DNA of 64,000 nt from contig NZ_FCOI02000005.1 of assembly GCF_001544795.2 (NCBI RefSeq), positions 314,402 to 378,401 of the forward strand, read 5' to 3'. Position numbers and translations under genes: made by a program. The DNA comes from Caballeronia temeraria (GTDB lineage: Bacteria; Pseudomonadota; Gammaproteobacteria; Burkholderiales; Burkholderiaceae). The notes under the pieces are model-generated. The model had not been told where the DNA came from. It ran no database searches and saw nothing but the letters and a program-made list of their open reading frames with translations. Position 1 is the first letter of the stretch. Each line of letters starts with the position of its first letter. Below are positions 46,095-55,379 of this stretch, in pieces.

Positions 46095-47510
46095 ATGATG
46101 AAAGAAAAAGCGGCGCTGACCGATCTGTACTACCGAATCTGGGCCTTCGCGATGCCGGTGACGTCGTTTCTCGTCATGCCATCGATTCAGGGCACGACGA
46201 TCGGCTATCTGATGTGCTTCCTCTCCGTGCCGCTCGTGCTGCTGTTCGGCGGGCGCGGCCGCAAGAGCTGGATGCACTTCGTAATTGCAGCCCTGGCCGT
46301 GTGGCTGCTGATGGTCTGCACCTCGCAGCTCGCGGATGTCATGGCGCCCTTCGATCCCGACTTCAGCAAGATCACGCTCGTCGACGACACCGATCCCTTC
46401 ACCTTCATCATGCGCAAGAGCATGTTCACGCAGTCGATCTATGTGGCGGCGGTCGTGCTCTACGCGGCGTATGTGTACCAGTACTACAAGCCGACCTGGG
46501 AGCAATGGATTCTCGCGGCCGTCACGCTGTTCGCGCTCTACGGCATGTTCGAAGTGGTCTACTTCATCGTGACCGGACAGCCGGGCGACTTCGTCTCGAA
46601 CCGCGCATTCGGCGATCAGTTCGGCAAGGGCATCGTGCGCTCGGACGGCACGGTGAACGGCAGCTCGTTCCAGCAGATCGACATCAAGGGCTTCCCGATT
46701 CAGCGTCTCAAGGCGCTGACCGGCGAGCCGTCGATGTACGCCATGTCCATCTTCCCCTTCTGGGTCTACTTCAACGCGACCTCGCGCGTGCGCTGGCCGG
46801 TCTGGGTCATCGGACTGTCGCTGCTGATGACCACGTCGTCGACGGTGCTGATCGGCTACGCGGTGTATTCGCTCATCCGCGTGCGCAAGCTCGGCATCAA
46901 TCCGATCAAGGCGCTGATCGGGCTCTTCGTGCTCTGTGTGATCGCGTATCTGCTGCAGGACTACATCGCCGATCTCTTCAAGCAGATGGTGACCGACAAA
47001 CTCGAAGCGAAGACCGAATCCGGCTCCGATCGCAGCCTGCTGTTCCTCCATTCGATGCAACTGTGGATGGACCTCGCGCCGCTCAACAAACTCTTCGGCA
47101 TCGGCTTCGGCTACATACGCTCGACCGATTTGTTCTCGACGCTGCTCGTCAATACCGGCGTCGTCGGTACGGTCTTCCTCAGCGCGCTGATGCTCTATCC
47201 GGCGTTCAAGCTCGACTGGGACCCGCGCGGCATGGCGCTGCGCCAATGCTGCGCCGCGACCTGGACGATGATGATGGTGTCCGTGCCCGAGTTCGCCTAT
47301 CTCGCGCCGTGGACGCTCGTCGCGATGGCCTACGTCCGCGTGCGCGCGCTGAAGCTCGCGAAGCAGCAGAGCGGCGCGAGCGCCGCCGCGACCGCGATGC
47401 AGGACGCGCAGGACGGGGCGTCGATCGGCACAGCAATCGGCAGACACGTGCGGCCGGAAATCGGCGCGCGTATCGGCTCACGCTTCGGTCCGCGCGGCCG
47501 TCATCTCTGA
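46095..47510 (+). CDS. wzy: O-antigen/exopolysaccharide polymerase-like protein (Wzy type)
   Basis: 471 aa with about 10 predicted membrane helices and a large periplasmic loop (about residues 155-215). Its position next to wzc and wzx, its length and its topology fit a Wzy polymerase that joins repeat units in the periplasm. Sequence conservation in this family is low, so the call rests on topology and context. A glycine- and alanine-rich cytoplasmic tail follows the last helix (about 425-471). ATG at 46095 is one of two adjacent ATG codons. Confidence 0.8.
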   Translation: MMKEKAALTDLYYRIWAFAMPVTSFLVMPSIQGTTIGYLMCFLSVPLVLLFGGRGRKSWMHFVIAALAVWLLMVCTSQLADVMAPFDPDFSKITLVDDTDPFTFIMRKSMFTQSIYVAAVVLYAAYVYQYYKPTWEQWILAAVTLFALYGMFEVVYFIVTGQPGDFVSNRAFGDQFGKGIVRSDGTVNGSSFQQIDIKGFPIQRLKALTGEPSMYAMSIFPFWVYFNATSRVRWPVWVIGLSLLMTTSSTVLIGYAVYSLIRVRKLGINPIKALIGLFVLCVIAYLLQDYIADLFKQMVTDKLEAKTESGSDRSLLFLHSMQLWMDLAPLNKLFGIGFGYIRSTDLFSTLLVNTGVVGTVFLSALMLYPAFKLDWDPRGMALRQCCAATWTMMMVSVPEFAYLAPWTLVAMAYVRVRALKLAKQQSGASAAATAMQDAQDGASIGTAIGRHVRPEIGARIGSRFGPRGRHL

Positions 47511-47606
47511 TCGCCATGAAGGCAGCGCTTCCCTGCGACGTTCTACAATAACGGTTTCGACCACCGGCTCATCCATCGTCGATGGCCGGGCAACCAGGGA
47601 GCAACC

Positions 47607-47948
47607 ATGTCGATTGTCACGACCGATTCCGGTCTCAAATACGAAGACGTCACCGTTGGCGAAGGCGCTGAAGCCGTCGCGGGCAAGACGGTCAGCGTGC
47701 ACTACACGGGCTGGCTCACGGACGGCCAGAAATTCGATTCGAGCAAGGACCGCAACGACCCGTTCGCCTTCGTGCTGGGCGGCGGCATGGTCATCAAGGG
47801 CTGGGACGAAGGCGTGCAGGGCATGAAAGTGGGCGGCGTGCGCCGTCTCACGATTCCCCCGCAGCTCGGCTACGGCGCGCGCGGCGCAGGCGGCGTGATT
47901 CCGCCGAACGCCACGCTCGTGTTCGAAGTGGAACTGCTGGACGTCTGA
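47607..47948 (+). CDS. FKBP-type peptidyl-prolyl cis-trans isomerase
   Basis: 113 aa, a single complete FKBP domain and nothing else. Typical residues are [74 protein letters not shown]. It catalyses proline isomerisation. There is no signal peptide, so it is cytoplasmic. ATG at 47607 has an upstream GGGAGCAACC region. A TACAAT (47543-47548) about 60 bp upstream may be its -10 element. The araC-type gene follows by 10 bp. Confidence 0.94.
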   Translation: MSIVTTDSGLKYEDVTVGEGAEAVAGKTVSVHYTGWLTDGQKFDSSKDRNDPFAFVLGGGMVIKGWDEGVQGMKVGGVRRLTIPPQLGYGARGAGGVIPPNATLVFEVELLDV

Positions 47949-47958
47949 GCTTTTTCGC

Positions 47959-48735
47959 ATGAGCGCGCCGCTCCATCGTCCCGCCGTGTCGCTGCGCCGT
48001 TATGAGGCGGCGCAGGCGTCGGACGTGCACGACTTCCATCAGATCGTGCTCGGCCTCGACGGATCGATGGAAATGGCCGTCGACGGCAACGGCGCGCGCA
48101 TCGACTGCAGCGGCGCGTGGATCATCCCGGCGGGCGCGCGCCACGACTACTGGGCCGAAGGCGACAACCGCCAGCTCGTGCTCGATCTGCCCGCCACATC
48201 GGTCGCGGTGCCCGAGCGCTACTTCGAGCGGGCGCGTGCGATCGCGATCGACCCACGCATCACGCAAGCCGTCGCCGATGTCGCCCGTCGCGCGGATGCC
48301 GGCGACACGTATATCGCGGAGCGCTTCGCATGGCAGGCAGCCGCGCATCTGTGCGGCGCGCTGATGCACGATACCGACGATGCCATCGACGCGATGCGCG
48401 GCCTCGACTTCACGCGCATCGACCGATGGTTGCGCGCGCATCTCTCGGAGCCGCTGCGTATCGCCGATCTCGCCGCGCATTGCGGCTTCGGCATGCGGCG
48501 CTTTCATCAGCTCTTCATTGAAGCGTTCGGCGAGACGCCGCATCGCTATCTGCATCGGCTGCGGCTCGATACCGCGCTCACCTTGCTCGCCGATCCACGC
48601 GCATCGCTCACGCATATCGCGCTCGATGTCGGCTTTGCCGATCAAAGCGCGTTCACGCACGCGTTCTCGAAGCGCTTCGGCATTTCGCCGGGGCAATGGC
48701 GCAGCGGCGGCTTCAAGTTGTCCGGCGACGCCTAG
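47959..48735 (+). CDS. AraC-family transcriptional regulator
   Basis: 258 aa. An N-terminal cupin-like sensor (about 25-85; SGAWIIPAGARHDYWAEGDNRQLVLDLP) is followed by a C-terminal double helix-turn-helix (about 155-250; RIADLAAHCGFGMRRFHQLFIEAFGETPHRYLHRLRL, then LTHIALDVGFADQSAFTHAFSKRFGISPGQWR). The DNA-binding region is intact. Ligand and targets are unknown. It is close to the FKBP gene (10 bp) and probably co-transcribed. Its TAG stop shares the palindrome CTAG with the TAG of the convergent metZ, so the two genes overlap by four bases. Confidence 0.9.
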   Translation: MSAPLHRPAVSLRRYEAAQASDVHDFHQIVLGLDGSMEMAVDGNGARIDCSGAWIIPAGARHDYWAEGDNRQLVLDLPATSVAVPERYFERARAIAIDPRITQAVADVARRADAGDTYIAERFAWQAAAHLCGALMHDTDDAIDAMRGLDFTRIDRWLRAHLSEPLRIADLAAHCGFGMRRFHQLFIEAFGETPHRYLHRLRLDTALTLLADPRASLTHIALDVGFADQSAFTHAFSKRFGISPGQWRSGGFKLSGDA

Positions 48736-49838
48736 CCCAAACCGCGCGCGAGATCGGCGCGGATGTCAGACGGATCTTCGAGACCCACGGCAAGACGGAT
48801 CAATCCTTCGCGTATGCCCGCTGCTTCACGCACTTCAGGCGTGAGGCGTCCGTGCGTGGTTGTCGACGGATGCGTGATCGTCGTGCGCGTATCGCCGAGA
48901 TTGCCGGTGATCGAGCACAGCTTCGTGCCGTCGATCACGCGCCATGCGTTCGCGCGCTGCTGTTCCTGCGTCTCGCCCTTCAGCTCGAACGATACGATCG
49001 CGCCGCCCGCCTGCTGCTGCTTCTTCGCGATCGCATGTTGCGGATGCGATGCCAGCCCCGGATACAACACGCGATTCACGGCCGGATGCGCTTCGAGCCA
49101 GCGCGCGATCTCCAGCGCATTCGCCGATTGCTTCTCCACGCGCAACGCGAGCGTTTCCATGCCTTTGAGCAGCACCCAAGCGTTGAACGCGGACATCGTC
49201 GGACCGGCGCTGCGCACGAAGGGAAACACCTGCATCACGACATCGGCGCCGAGTTTCAAAGGCTGCTGCAAAGCGGGACTGCAAAAACAGTTATCGACGA
49301 CGAAGATCGCGCCGTGATGCTTCGCGATCTTCGCGATCGCTTCGATGTCGGCGATCTCCGTCAGCGGATTCGACGGCGTCTCCAGAAAGAACATCTTCGT
49401 GTCGGGCGTAACGGCGGCCTGCCATTCGCCGGGTTTCGTCGGATCGACGAACGTCGTCGTGATGCCGAACTTCGGGAAGATCTGCGTGAACATGCCGATC
49501 GTCGAGCCGAACAGACTCTTCGAACTGACGATGTGATCGCCCTGCTGCATCGACGCCATCACGACCGACAATATCGCCGACATGCCCGAGGCCGTCGCCA
49601 TGCACGCTTCGCCGCCTTCGAGCGAGGCGAGGCGGTTCTGGAACATCGTGACGGTCGGATTGGTGAAGCGCGAATATGTGTAGGCATCCTCAGCATTCCT
49701 GAAGCGCTCGGCCGCTTCCGCCGCGCTCGAAAAGCAGAAGCTCGACGTGAGAAAGAGCGCCTCGGCGTGCTCGTTGAATTCGCTGCGCAAGGTCCCGGCG
49801 CGCACGGCGAGCGTATCGAAGTTCAGGTGGTCGTCCAT
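48732..49838 (-). CDS. metZ: O-succinylhomoserine sulfhydrylase with active-site segment missing
   Basis: 368 aa; family members are about 395-403. MetZ makes homocysteine from O-succinylhomoserine and sulfide with pyridoxal phosphate (PLP). N- and C-terminal parts are well conserved: YSRFTNPT (PLP phosphate contact), FVVDNCFCSPALQQPLKLGADVVM, GPTMSAFNAWVLLKGMETL, and the ITHPSTTTHGRLTPEVREAAGI end. Between LGADVVM and FPFVRSAGPT, family members have about 27 more residues, including SATK with the PLP-binding lysine. Here the join is LGADVVM-QV-FPFV at residues 202-205 (nt 49227-49235). The frame is open, but the protein should be inactive. It is either a recent in-frame deletion or a sequence error. 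ATG at 49838 has AGGGAGA. Confidence 0.88.
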   Translation of the reverse strand: MDDHLNFDTLAVRAGTLRSEFNEHAEALFLTSSFCFSSAAEAAERFRNAEDAYTYSRFTNPTVTMFQNRLASLEGGEACMATASGMSAILSVVMASMQQGDHIVSSKSLFGSTIGMFTQIFPKFGITTTFVDPTKPGEWQAAVTPDTKMFFLETPSNPLTEIADIEAIAKIAKHHGAIFVVDNCFCSPALQQPLKLGADVVMQVFPFVRSAGPTMSAFNAWVLLKGMETLALRVEKQSANALEIARWLEAHPAVNRVLYPGLASHPQHAIAKKQQQAGGAIVSFELKGETQEQQRANAWRVIDGTKLCSITGNLGDTRTTITHPSTTTHGRLTPEVREAAGIREGLIRLAVGLEDPSDIRADLARGLG

Positions 49839-49870
49839 GTCTTTCTCCCTTGTTTTCAGGCTCGCGACGC

Positions 49871-49907
49871 AAAAAAGCCCGCTTGGTCCTTGCAGACGAA
49901 GCGGGCT
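49871..49907 (-). terminator. Rho-independent terminator after purF
   Basis: On the minus strand, AGCCCGCTT (from 49907) pairs with AAGCGGGCT (to 49876) around a 14-base loop and is followed by TTTTTT. It lies between the purF stop and the metZ start, so metZ probably has its own promoter. Confidence 0.85.
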
Positions 49908-49926
49908 CGTAAGAAGCGCCGAAGAC

Positions 49927-51474
49927 TTACTCGACCGATAGTTGCAGATGCAACTGCGAGCGCGCCATGCCGCCTTCCTGCGCGTCGCTTGCCGCATCGC
50001 GATCCGATTGCGATTGCGGCGCGAGACGCGCGGACTCGATGCGATCGAGATAATCGGTCGTCACGTCGCCGGTGATGTAGTTGCCGTCGAAACACGAGGC
50101 TTCGAATTCCCGCAGCTCCGGATTGATGTCGCGGATCGCGTTCTTCAGGTCTTCCACGTCCTGATAGACGAGATAATCCGCGCCGATCATACGCGCCACT
50201 TCCTCGTCGCTGCGGCCGTGCGCCACGAGCTCGCCGCGCGTGGGCATGTCGATGCCGTACACGTTCGGGAACTTCACCGGCGGCGCGGCGGATGCGAAGA
50301 TCACCTTGTTCGCGCCGGCATCGCGGGCCATCTGCACGATTTCATGCGAGGTCGTACCGCGCACGATGGAATCGTCGACGATCAGCACGTTCTTGCCCTT
50401 GAACTCGATGCCCATCGCGTTCAGCTTCTGGCGCACCGACTTCTTGCGCACCGCCTGGCCCGGCATGATGAAGGTGCGGCCCACGTAGCGGTTCTTGAAG
50501 AAGCCTTCGCGATACTCGACGCCGAGCTTCGCGGCGACCTGCATCGCGGCGGGGCGCGACGAATCGGGAATCGGCATCACCACGTCGATCGGCACGTCCG
50601 GCAGCACGCGCTTGATCTTCTCGGCGAGGTAGTCGCCCATGCGCAGACGCGCGTTGTAGACCGGCACGCCGTCGAGGCACGAGTCCGGGCGCGCGAGATA
50701 CACGAGCTCGAAAATGCACGGGTTGAGCTGGGGCTTCTCGGCGCATTGGTGGCTGTGCAGATTGCCCTCAGCGTCGATGAAAATGGCTTCGCCCGGCTCG
50801 ACGTCGCGCACGAATTCGAAGCCGATGCCTTCGATCGCCACCGACTCCGACGCGACCATCCACTCGACGCCCGTCGCCGTCTCCTGCTTGCCGAGCACGA
50901 GCGGACGAATACCGAACGGATCGCGGAACGCCACAAGCCCGTAGCCCGCGATCAGCGAAACGATCGCATACGAGCCCTTCACCCGGCGATGCACGCCGGC
51001 GACGGCCTTCCACAACGCGGTGGCGTCGAGCTGCAGACCCGAGCTCGCGAGCTGCAGTTCGTGCGCGAAGACGTTGAGCAGCACTTCCGTGTCGGATGCG
51101 GTGTTGATGTGCCGGCGGTCGATGCGGAACATCTCGTCCTTCAACTGCATCCAGTTCGTGAGATTGCCGTTATGCGCAAGGATGATGCCGAACGGCGCGT
51201 TCACGTAGAACGGCTGAGCTTCTTCCTCGCTCGATGCGGAACCGGCGGTCGGATAACGCACCTGCCCGATGCCGACATTGCCCGGCAGGCTGCGCATGTT
51301 GCGCGTGCGGAACACGTCGCGCACCATGCCGTTGGCTTTGTGCATGTGGAAGTTATTGCCGTTCGCCGTGGCGATGCCCGCCGCGTCCTGTCCACGATGC
51401 TGGAGCAGAAGCAGGCTGTCATAGATCAGCTGATTGACGGGCGTTTGGGAAACTACACCTACGATGCCGCACAT
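49927..51474 (-). CDS. purF: Amidophosphoribosyltransferase
   Basis: 515 aa. First committed step of purine synthesis: phosphoribosyl pyrophosphate plus glutamine to 5-phosphoribosylamine. ATG at 51474 gives the mature N-terminal Cys (MCGIVGVV) required as glutaminase nucleophile. Starts further upstream would bury it. The glutaminase domain covers about 1-230 (GIGQVRYPTAGSAS, AHNGNLTN). The phosphoribosyltransferase domain covers about 255-460, with the PRPP loop VLIVDDSIVRGTTSHEIVQMAR. It follows cvpA, the usual cvpA-purF pairing, by 144 bp and ends with a terminator. Confidence 0.96.
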   Translation of the reverse strand: MCGIVGVVSQTPVNQLIYDSLLLLQHRGQDAAGIATANGNNFHMHKANGMVRDVFRTRNMRSLPGNVGIGQVRYPTAGSASSEEEAQPFYVNAPFGIILAHNGNLTNWMQLKDEMFRIDRRHINTASDTEVLLNVFAHELQLASSGLQLDATALWKAVAGVHRRVKGSYAIVSLIAGYGLVAFRDPFGIRPLVLGKQETATGVEWMVASESVAIEGIGFEFVRDVEPGEAIFIDAEGNLHSHQCAEKPQLNPCIFELVYLARPDSCLDGVPVYNARLRMGDYLAEKIKRVLPDVPIDVVMPIPDSSRPAAMQVAAKLGVEYREGFFKNRYVGRTFIMPGQAVRKKSVRQKLNAMGIEFKGKNVLIVDDSIVRGTTSHEIVQMARDAGANKVIFASAAPPVKFPNVYGIDMPTRGELVAHGRSDEEVARMIGADYLVYQDVEDLKNAIRDINPELREFEASCFDGNYITGDVTTDYLDRIESARLAPQSQSDRDAASDAQEGGMARSQLHLQLSVE

Positions 51475-51618
51475 GGCATGGTCCTTCAAAGAGTCGAAAC
51501 GGGGTAGACAAGGCGTTGCCCGGATCTCATCGACGCTTCTCTCAAAATTTGGCCGTAACGGGGCCGGGCCGAAGCGTCTTCGAGCCGTCGCGCGTTCCTC
51601 GTGTAGCCGGCCGTTCGT

Positions 51619-52152
51619 CTATTGTGCGGCGTTGGGCGCCATGCCGCTCGGTTCGGGAGCGACGTGCACATACGCGGCGAGCGTATCGGGGAGCAGCGGT
51701 TTCAATTCGCGCACGCCCTGCTCGGCCATCGGCCGCAGCAGCGCATTGCGCCAAAAATCTTTTTCAGGCAGTTCGGTCAGGCCAGCCAGGGCGACCAGTA
51801 TCACTACCAATATAGCGCCTCTCACGAGGCCGAAAAGCAAGCCCAACGAGCGATCCACGCCGCGCAGGCCGGTGACTTCCGTGATGCGCGTGAGGAGCGC
51901 CGACAGCACGCTCGATACGAGCAGCACCGCCGCGACCACCAGCACGAACGCCACGAGCCATTGCGTGAGCGCGCCGCCGGGCCACGTCGACGGTATATAG
52001 GGCACGACGAGCCCGACGCAACGTCCGGCGATCAGAATGGCGGCGACCCAGCCGACCAGACCGAAAGCTTCGGCCAACAGACCGCGCCACATGCCGCGCA
52101 GCGCGGACAGGCCGATCACGGCCATCACGGCGTAGTCGAAGGCAGTGAACAT
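51619..52152 (-). CDS. cvpA: CvpA family membrane protein
   Basis: 177 aa, four hydrophobic helices in the first 120 residues (FDYAVMAVIGLSALRGMWRG at the start), matching CvpA, the protein originally linked to colicin V production and conserved next to purF. Its molecular function is unsettled. ATG at 52152. The SPOR-protein gene ends 9 bp upstream, so the two are probably co-transcribed. Confidence 0.9.
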   Translation of the reverse strand: MFTAFDYAVMAVIGLSALRGMWRGLLAEAFGLVGWVAAILIAGRCVGLVVPYIPSTWPGGALTQWLVAFVLVVAAVLLVSSVLSALLTRITEVTGLRGVDRSLGLLFGLVRGAILVVILVALAGLTELPEKDFWRNALLRPMAEQGVRELKPLLPDTLAAYVHVAPEPSGMAPNAAQ

Positions 52153-52161
52153 CGACCGTGC

Positions 52162-53007
52162 TTAGTTCGATGCCCGCGTGCCGCCGCCGAGACCGGCCTG
52201 GCGCACCTTCACGAGCGCGGCCTGCGCCGACGCGCGATCCGGGAACGGACCCGCGCGCAGCAGCGACTTGGTCGCGCCATCCGATTGCTTGCGATGTTCG
52301 AGATATGCGGGCACGCCCGCGGACTTCAACTTGTTGACCCAGTTCTGCGCGGCGATTTCGTCGTCGAACTGGCCGATCTGCAGCACGAAGCGGCTGCCCG
52401 CCGGCGACGACGGCGTATTGGCCGCGCTCGCGGCCGCGTTCGCCGCGGTGTTCGCGTTGGCTTCCTCGGAGGCATCGGCGGATTGCGGCTTCGCGTTCTG
52501 GCTCGCGACCGCAGCGGGCTTCGACGGCTTCGGTTCCGGCTTGGCTTCGGCTTTTGCCTCGGGCTTCGCCTGCGCCGTTGCGGCCGGCGCGGCGGCCTGC
52601 GGCTGCGTCACGCCTGCGGAAACACTGCTCGACGCACCCGCGGGCGCATCATGCGCGACGCCGGCTTGCGTGTCGGCGTCGTTGGCGTCGCGCGACGGCT
52701 TCGCGGCGGGTGCCGGACGATTGGGAATATCGATGGAAATGTCGTCGGTGACGGGCTTCGGATGCGAATCCAGCACCATCGGCAGGACGATGACTGCGGC
52801 CAAGACCAGCGCGATCGCGCCGACGAGTCTCCGGCGCGCGCGCTGTTTCTCCGGGAGAGTGGGATCGAGCATCATCGCGTCGGCGTCGGAGCGCTCGGTC
52901 CGGCGCGTGCGACGTTCCGTGCGGACGGTCTGACGCGAGCCGCGCGAGGAATCGGAATATGCGTCGCGACCGGAGTCGTCTTTCTTGCCGAACGAAAAGA
53001 GTCCCAT
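52162..53007 (-). CDS. dedD: SPOR-domain cell division protein, DedD-like
   Basis: 281 aa. An Arg-rich cytoplasmic start (residues 1-60) is followed by one transmembrane helix (LVGAIALVLAAVIVLPMVL, about 61-79), a long Ala/Pro/Lys periplasmic linker (about 95-200), and a C-terminal SPOR domain (about 205-280; FVLQIGQFDDEIAAQNWVNKLKSAG, LRAGPFPDRASAQ). SPOR domains bind peptidoglycan stripped of stem peptides at the septum, so the protein should sit at the division site. ATG at 53007. It lies in the folC-dedD-cvpA-purF order common to beta- and gammaproteobacteria. Confidence 0.9.
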   Translation of the reverse strand: MGLFSFGKKDDSGRDAYSDSSRGSRQTVRTERRTRRTERSDADAMMLDPTLPEKQRARRRLVGAIALVLAAVIVLPMVLDSHPKPVTDDISIDIPNRPAPAAKPSRDANDADTQAGVAHDAPAGASSSVSAGVTQPQAAAPAATAQAKPEAKAEAKPEPKPSKPAAVASQNAKPQSADASEEANANTAANAAASAANTPSSPAGSRFVLQIGQFDDEIAAQNWVNKLKSAGVPAYLEHRKQSDGATKSLLRAGPFPDRASAQAALVKVRQAGLGGGTRASN

Positions 53008-53048
53008 GTATCGCTTGGTGCTGACGGCCGACCGTCGAATTGATGCTG

Positions 53049-54359
53049 CTAGTTATGCTGCATTCGGCGGTAGGCCATGACGCCGGCTACCGTGTAGAAA
53101 CTGCCGAAAACCAAGATTCTATCATTTTCAGACGCCCGGCTTAACGCATCTTGAAAAGCCGCCGCCGGAGTTTCAAAGCGAGAAACGCTGCTGTCCGCGC
53201 TATCGTTGACACCGGCATCGCGCAACACGTGTTCAAGATGCTCCGGCGAAGCGGCGCGCGGCGTCGGTAGCGCGGTGACGTTCCAGTGATCGATTTCGCC
53301 CTTGAGCTGGTTCACGACACCTTCGATGTCCTTGTCGCCCATCGCCCCGAACACCGCGTACGTGTACGGAAAATAGCCCATGTTGCCGAGATTTTGCGAC
53401 AAAACGGCGGCGGCGTGAGGATTGTGCGCCACATCGAGGATGATTTGCGGCTTGCCCGGCAGCACCTGGAAGCGGCCCGGCAATTCGACGTTCGCCAGCC
53501 CCAGACGAATATCCTGAGCGGAAACCGGCAGCCGGTCGCGCAGCGATTCGAGCGCGGCCAGCGCCGCCGACGTGTTGATGAGCTGATTCGCGCCACGCAG
53601 CGCGGGATACGCGAGCGCGGAACGCCGCTGCTCACGGCCGATATAGCTCCATTGCTGGCGCTCGTTGCCCGGCTGCGCTTCATAGCGGAAGTCGCGTCCG
53701 ACGAGCCAAAGATCCGCGCCGACCGCCTCCGCGTGATCGATCAGGCTCTGCGGCGGCGACGGATCGCCACACACCGCCGGCTTGCCCGCGCGGAATATGC
53801 CGGCCTTCTCGAAACCGATCTTCTCGCGCGTATCGCCGAGAAAATCCGTATGGTCGATGTCGATGCTCGTGATCACCGCGCAGTCCGTATCGACGATATT
53901 GACCGCGTCCAGCCGCCCGCCGAGCCCGACTTCCAGAATCACCGCATCGAGCTTGCGCGACGCGAAGAGATGCAGGATCGCGAGCGTCGTGAACTCGAAA
54001 TACGTGAGCGAAACCGGCTCGGGCAAACTCGCACGCGCCTTCTCGACCGCCGCGAAATGCTCGAGCAGATCGGCATCGCTCGCGTCGGCGCCGTCGATGC
54101 GCGCGCGCTCGTTGAACGCCAGCAGATGCGGCGACGTGTGGCAGCCAACGCGATATCCCGCGCGCAGCAGAATCGTCTCGATGATCGCGCACGTCGAGCC
54201 TTTGCCGTTCGTGCCGCCGACGGTGATGACGGGGCAATCGAAACTCAGCCCGAGCGCATCCTTCACCTTGCCGATGCGCGCGAGGCCCATGTCGATGCCG
54301 ACCGGATGCGCCGCTTCCAGATGGGCGAGCCAGGCGTCGAGAGTGGGGAATGTGTTCAT
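53049..54359 (-). CDS. folC: Dihydrofolate synthase/folylpolyglutamate synthase
   Basis: 436 aa. Adds glutamate to dihydropteroate and then to folates. The ATP loop is GGTNGKGSTCAIIETIL near residue 48, followed by CHTSPHL, the second Mur-ligase-like motif LEVGLGGRLDAVN, and IDIDHTDFLGDTREKIGFEKAGI in the centre. The C-terminal domain has ILDVAHNPHAA. The protein is complete. ATG at 54359. It follows a strong terminator after accD and is separated from dedD by 41 bp, so it likely heads the folC-dedD-cvpA group. Confidence 0.95.
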   Translation of the reverse strand: MNTFPTLDAWLAHLEAAHPVGIDMGLARIGKVKDALGLSFDCPVITVGGTNGKGSTCAIIETILLRAGYRVGCHTSPHLLAFNERARIDGADASDADLLEHFAAVEKARASLPEPVSLTYFEFTTLAILHLFASRKLDAVILEVGLGGRLDAVNIVDTDCAVITSIDIDHTDFLGDTREKIGFEKAGIFRAGKPAVCGDPSPPQSLIDHAEAVGADLWLVGRDFRYEAQPGNERQQWSYIGREQRRSALAYPALRGANQLINTSAALAALESLRDRLPVSAQDIRLGLANVELPGRFQVLPGKPQIILDVAHNPHAAAVLSQNLGNMGYFPYTYAVFGAMGDKDIEGVVNQLKGEIDHWNVTALPTPRAASPEHLEHVLRDAGVNDSADSSVSRFETPAAAFQDALSRASENDRILVFGSFYTVAGVMAYRRMQHN

Positions 54360-54379
54360 TTTTTTGAGACCAGGAAAGC

Positions 54380-54416
54380 AAAACGCCGCGCGGAACCTCA
54401 GGGTTCACGCGCGGCG
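54380..54416 (-). terminator. Rho-independent terminator after accD
   Basis: On the minus strand, CGCCGCGCG (54416-54408) pairs with CGCGCGGCG (54392-54384). The stem extends inward through TGAACC/GGTTC to a 4-base loop and is followed by TTTT. It lies between accD and folC and should end the truA-trpF-trpB-trpA-accD transcript. Confidence 0.85.
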
Positions 54417-54436
54417 CAGCGCTCTGTATCAGCGAC

Positions 54437-55309
54437 TCAGGCGACAGAATCGGCGGGTTGCCGCGTCATCAGCGCCATCAATTGGGCAAGTTCTTCGCGC
54501 ATCTTGCGGCGATCCACGATCATGTCGATCGCGCCCTTCTGGATCAGGAATTCAGCGCGCTGGAAACCTTCCGGCAGCTTTTCGCGCACGGTCTGCTCGA
54601 TCACGCGCGGGCCGGCGAAGCCGATCAGCGCTTTCGGCTCGCCGATCACGACGTCGCCCAGGAACGCGAAGGATGCGGACACACCGCCCATCGTCGGGTC
54701 GGTGAGCACGGAGATGAACGGCAGCTTCGCGTCGGCCAGTTTGGTCAGAAGCGCCGTGGTCTTGGCCATCTGCATCAGCGAAAGCAGGCTTTCCTGCATG
54801 CGCGCGCCGCCGGATGCCGTGAAGCAGATGAACGGCACGTTCTGCTCGAGCGCATTGCGCGCGCCGCGCACGAAACGCTCGCCGACGACCGAGCCCATCG
54901 AGCCGCCCATGAACGAGAATTCGAAGCACGCGACGACGCACGGAATGGTGTGGATCGCGCCGCCCATGACGACCATGGCGTCGGTCTCGTCGGTATCTTC
55001 CATCGCCTCTTTGATGCGATCCGGATACTTGCGGCTGTCCTTGAACTTCAGCGCGTCGACCGGGACGACTTCCTGGCCGATTTCATAGCGGCCTTCCGGA
55101 TCGAGCAGACGGTCGAGCCGCTCGCGCGCGCCGATACGCATGTGATGGCTGCACTTCGGGCACACGTGCAGGTTCGCCTCGACGTCGTTGCGATACAGCA
55201 CCGCTTCGCACGACGGGCACTTCACCCAAAGGCCCTCGGGAATGCCCTTGCGGCTTTTGGGATCGGTTTGCTTGATCTTCGGCGGCAGCAGTTTGTCGAG
55301 CCAGCTCAT
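54437..55309 (-). CDS. accD: Acetyl-CoA carboxylase carboxyltransferase subunit beta
   Basis: 290 aa. Beta half of the carboxyltransferase that makes malonyl-CoA. The N-terminal zinc ribbon is complete ([23 protein letters not shown], four Cys). The crotonase-like core shows [25 protein letters not shown] and [36 protein letters not shown] at 55309 has AAGGA upstream. It works with AccA, which is not in the window. It lies 70 bp after trpA, an arrangement typical of beta- and gammaproteobacteria. Confidence 0.97.
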   Translation of the reverse strand: MSWLDKLLPPKIKQTDPKSRKGIPEGLWVKCPSCEAVLYRNDVEANLHVCPKCSHHMRIGARERLDRLLDPEGRYEIGQEVVPVDALKFKDSRKYPDRIKEAMEDTDETDAMVVMGGAIHTIPCVVACFEFSFMGGSMGSVVGERFVRGARNALEQNVPFICFTASGGARMQESLLSLMQMAKTTALLTKLADAKLPFISVLTDPTMGGVSASFAFLGDVVIGEPKALIGFAGPRVIEQTVREKLPEGFQRAEFLIQKGAIDMIVDRRKMREELAQLMALMTRQPADSVA

Positions 55310-55379
55310 CGTTTTTCCTTGACTGATCGGTTGCCGCGCGGCGCACACCCGAATCGGACGGCCCGCGGCGGCGCGTATT

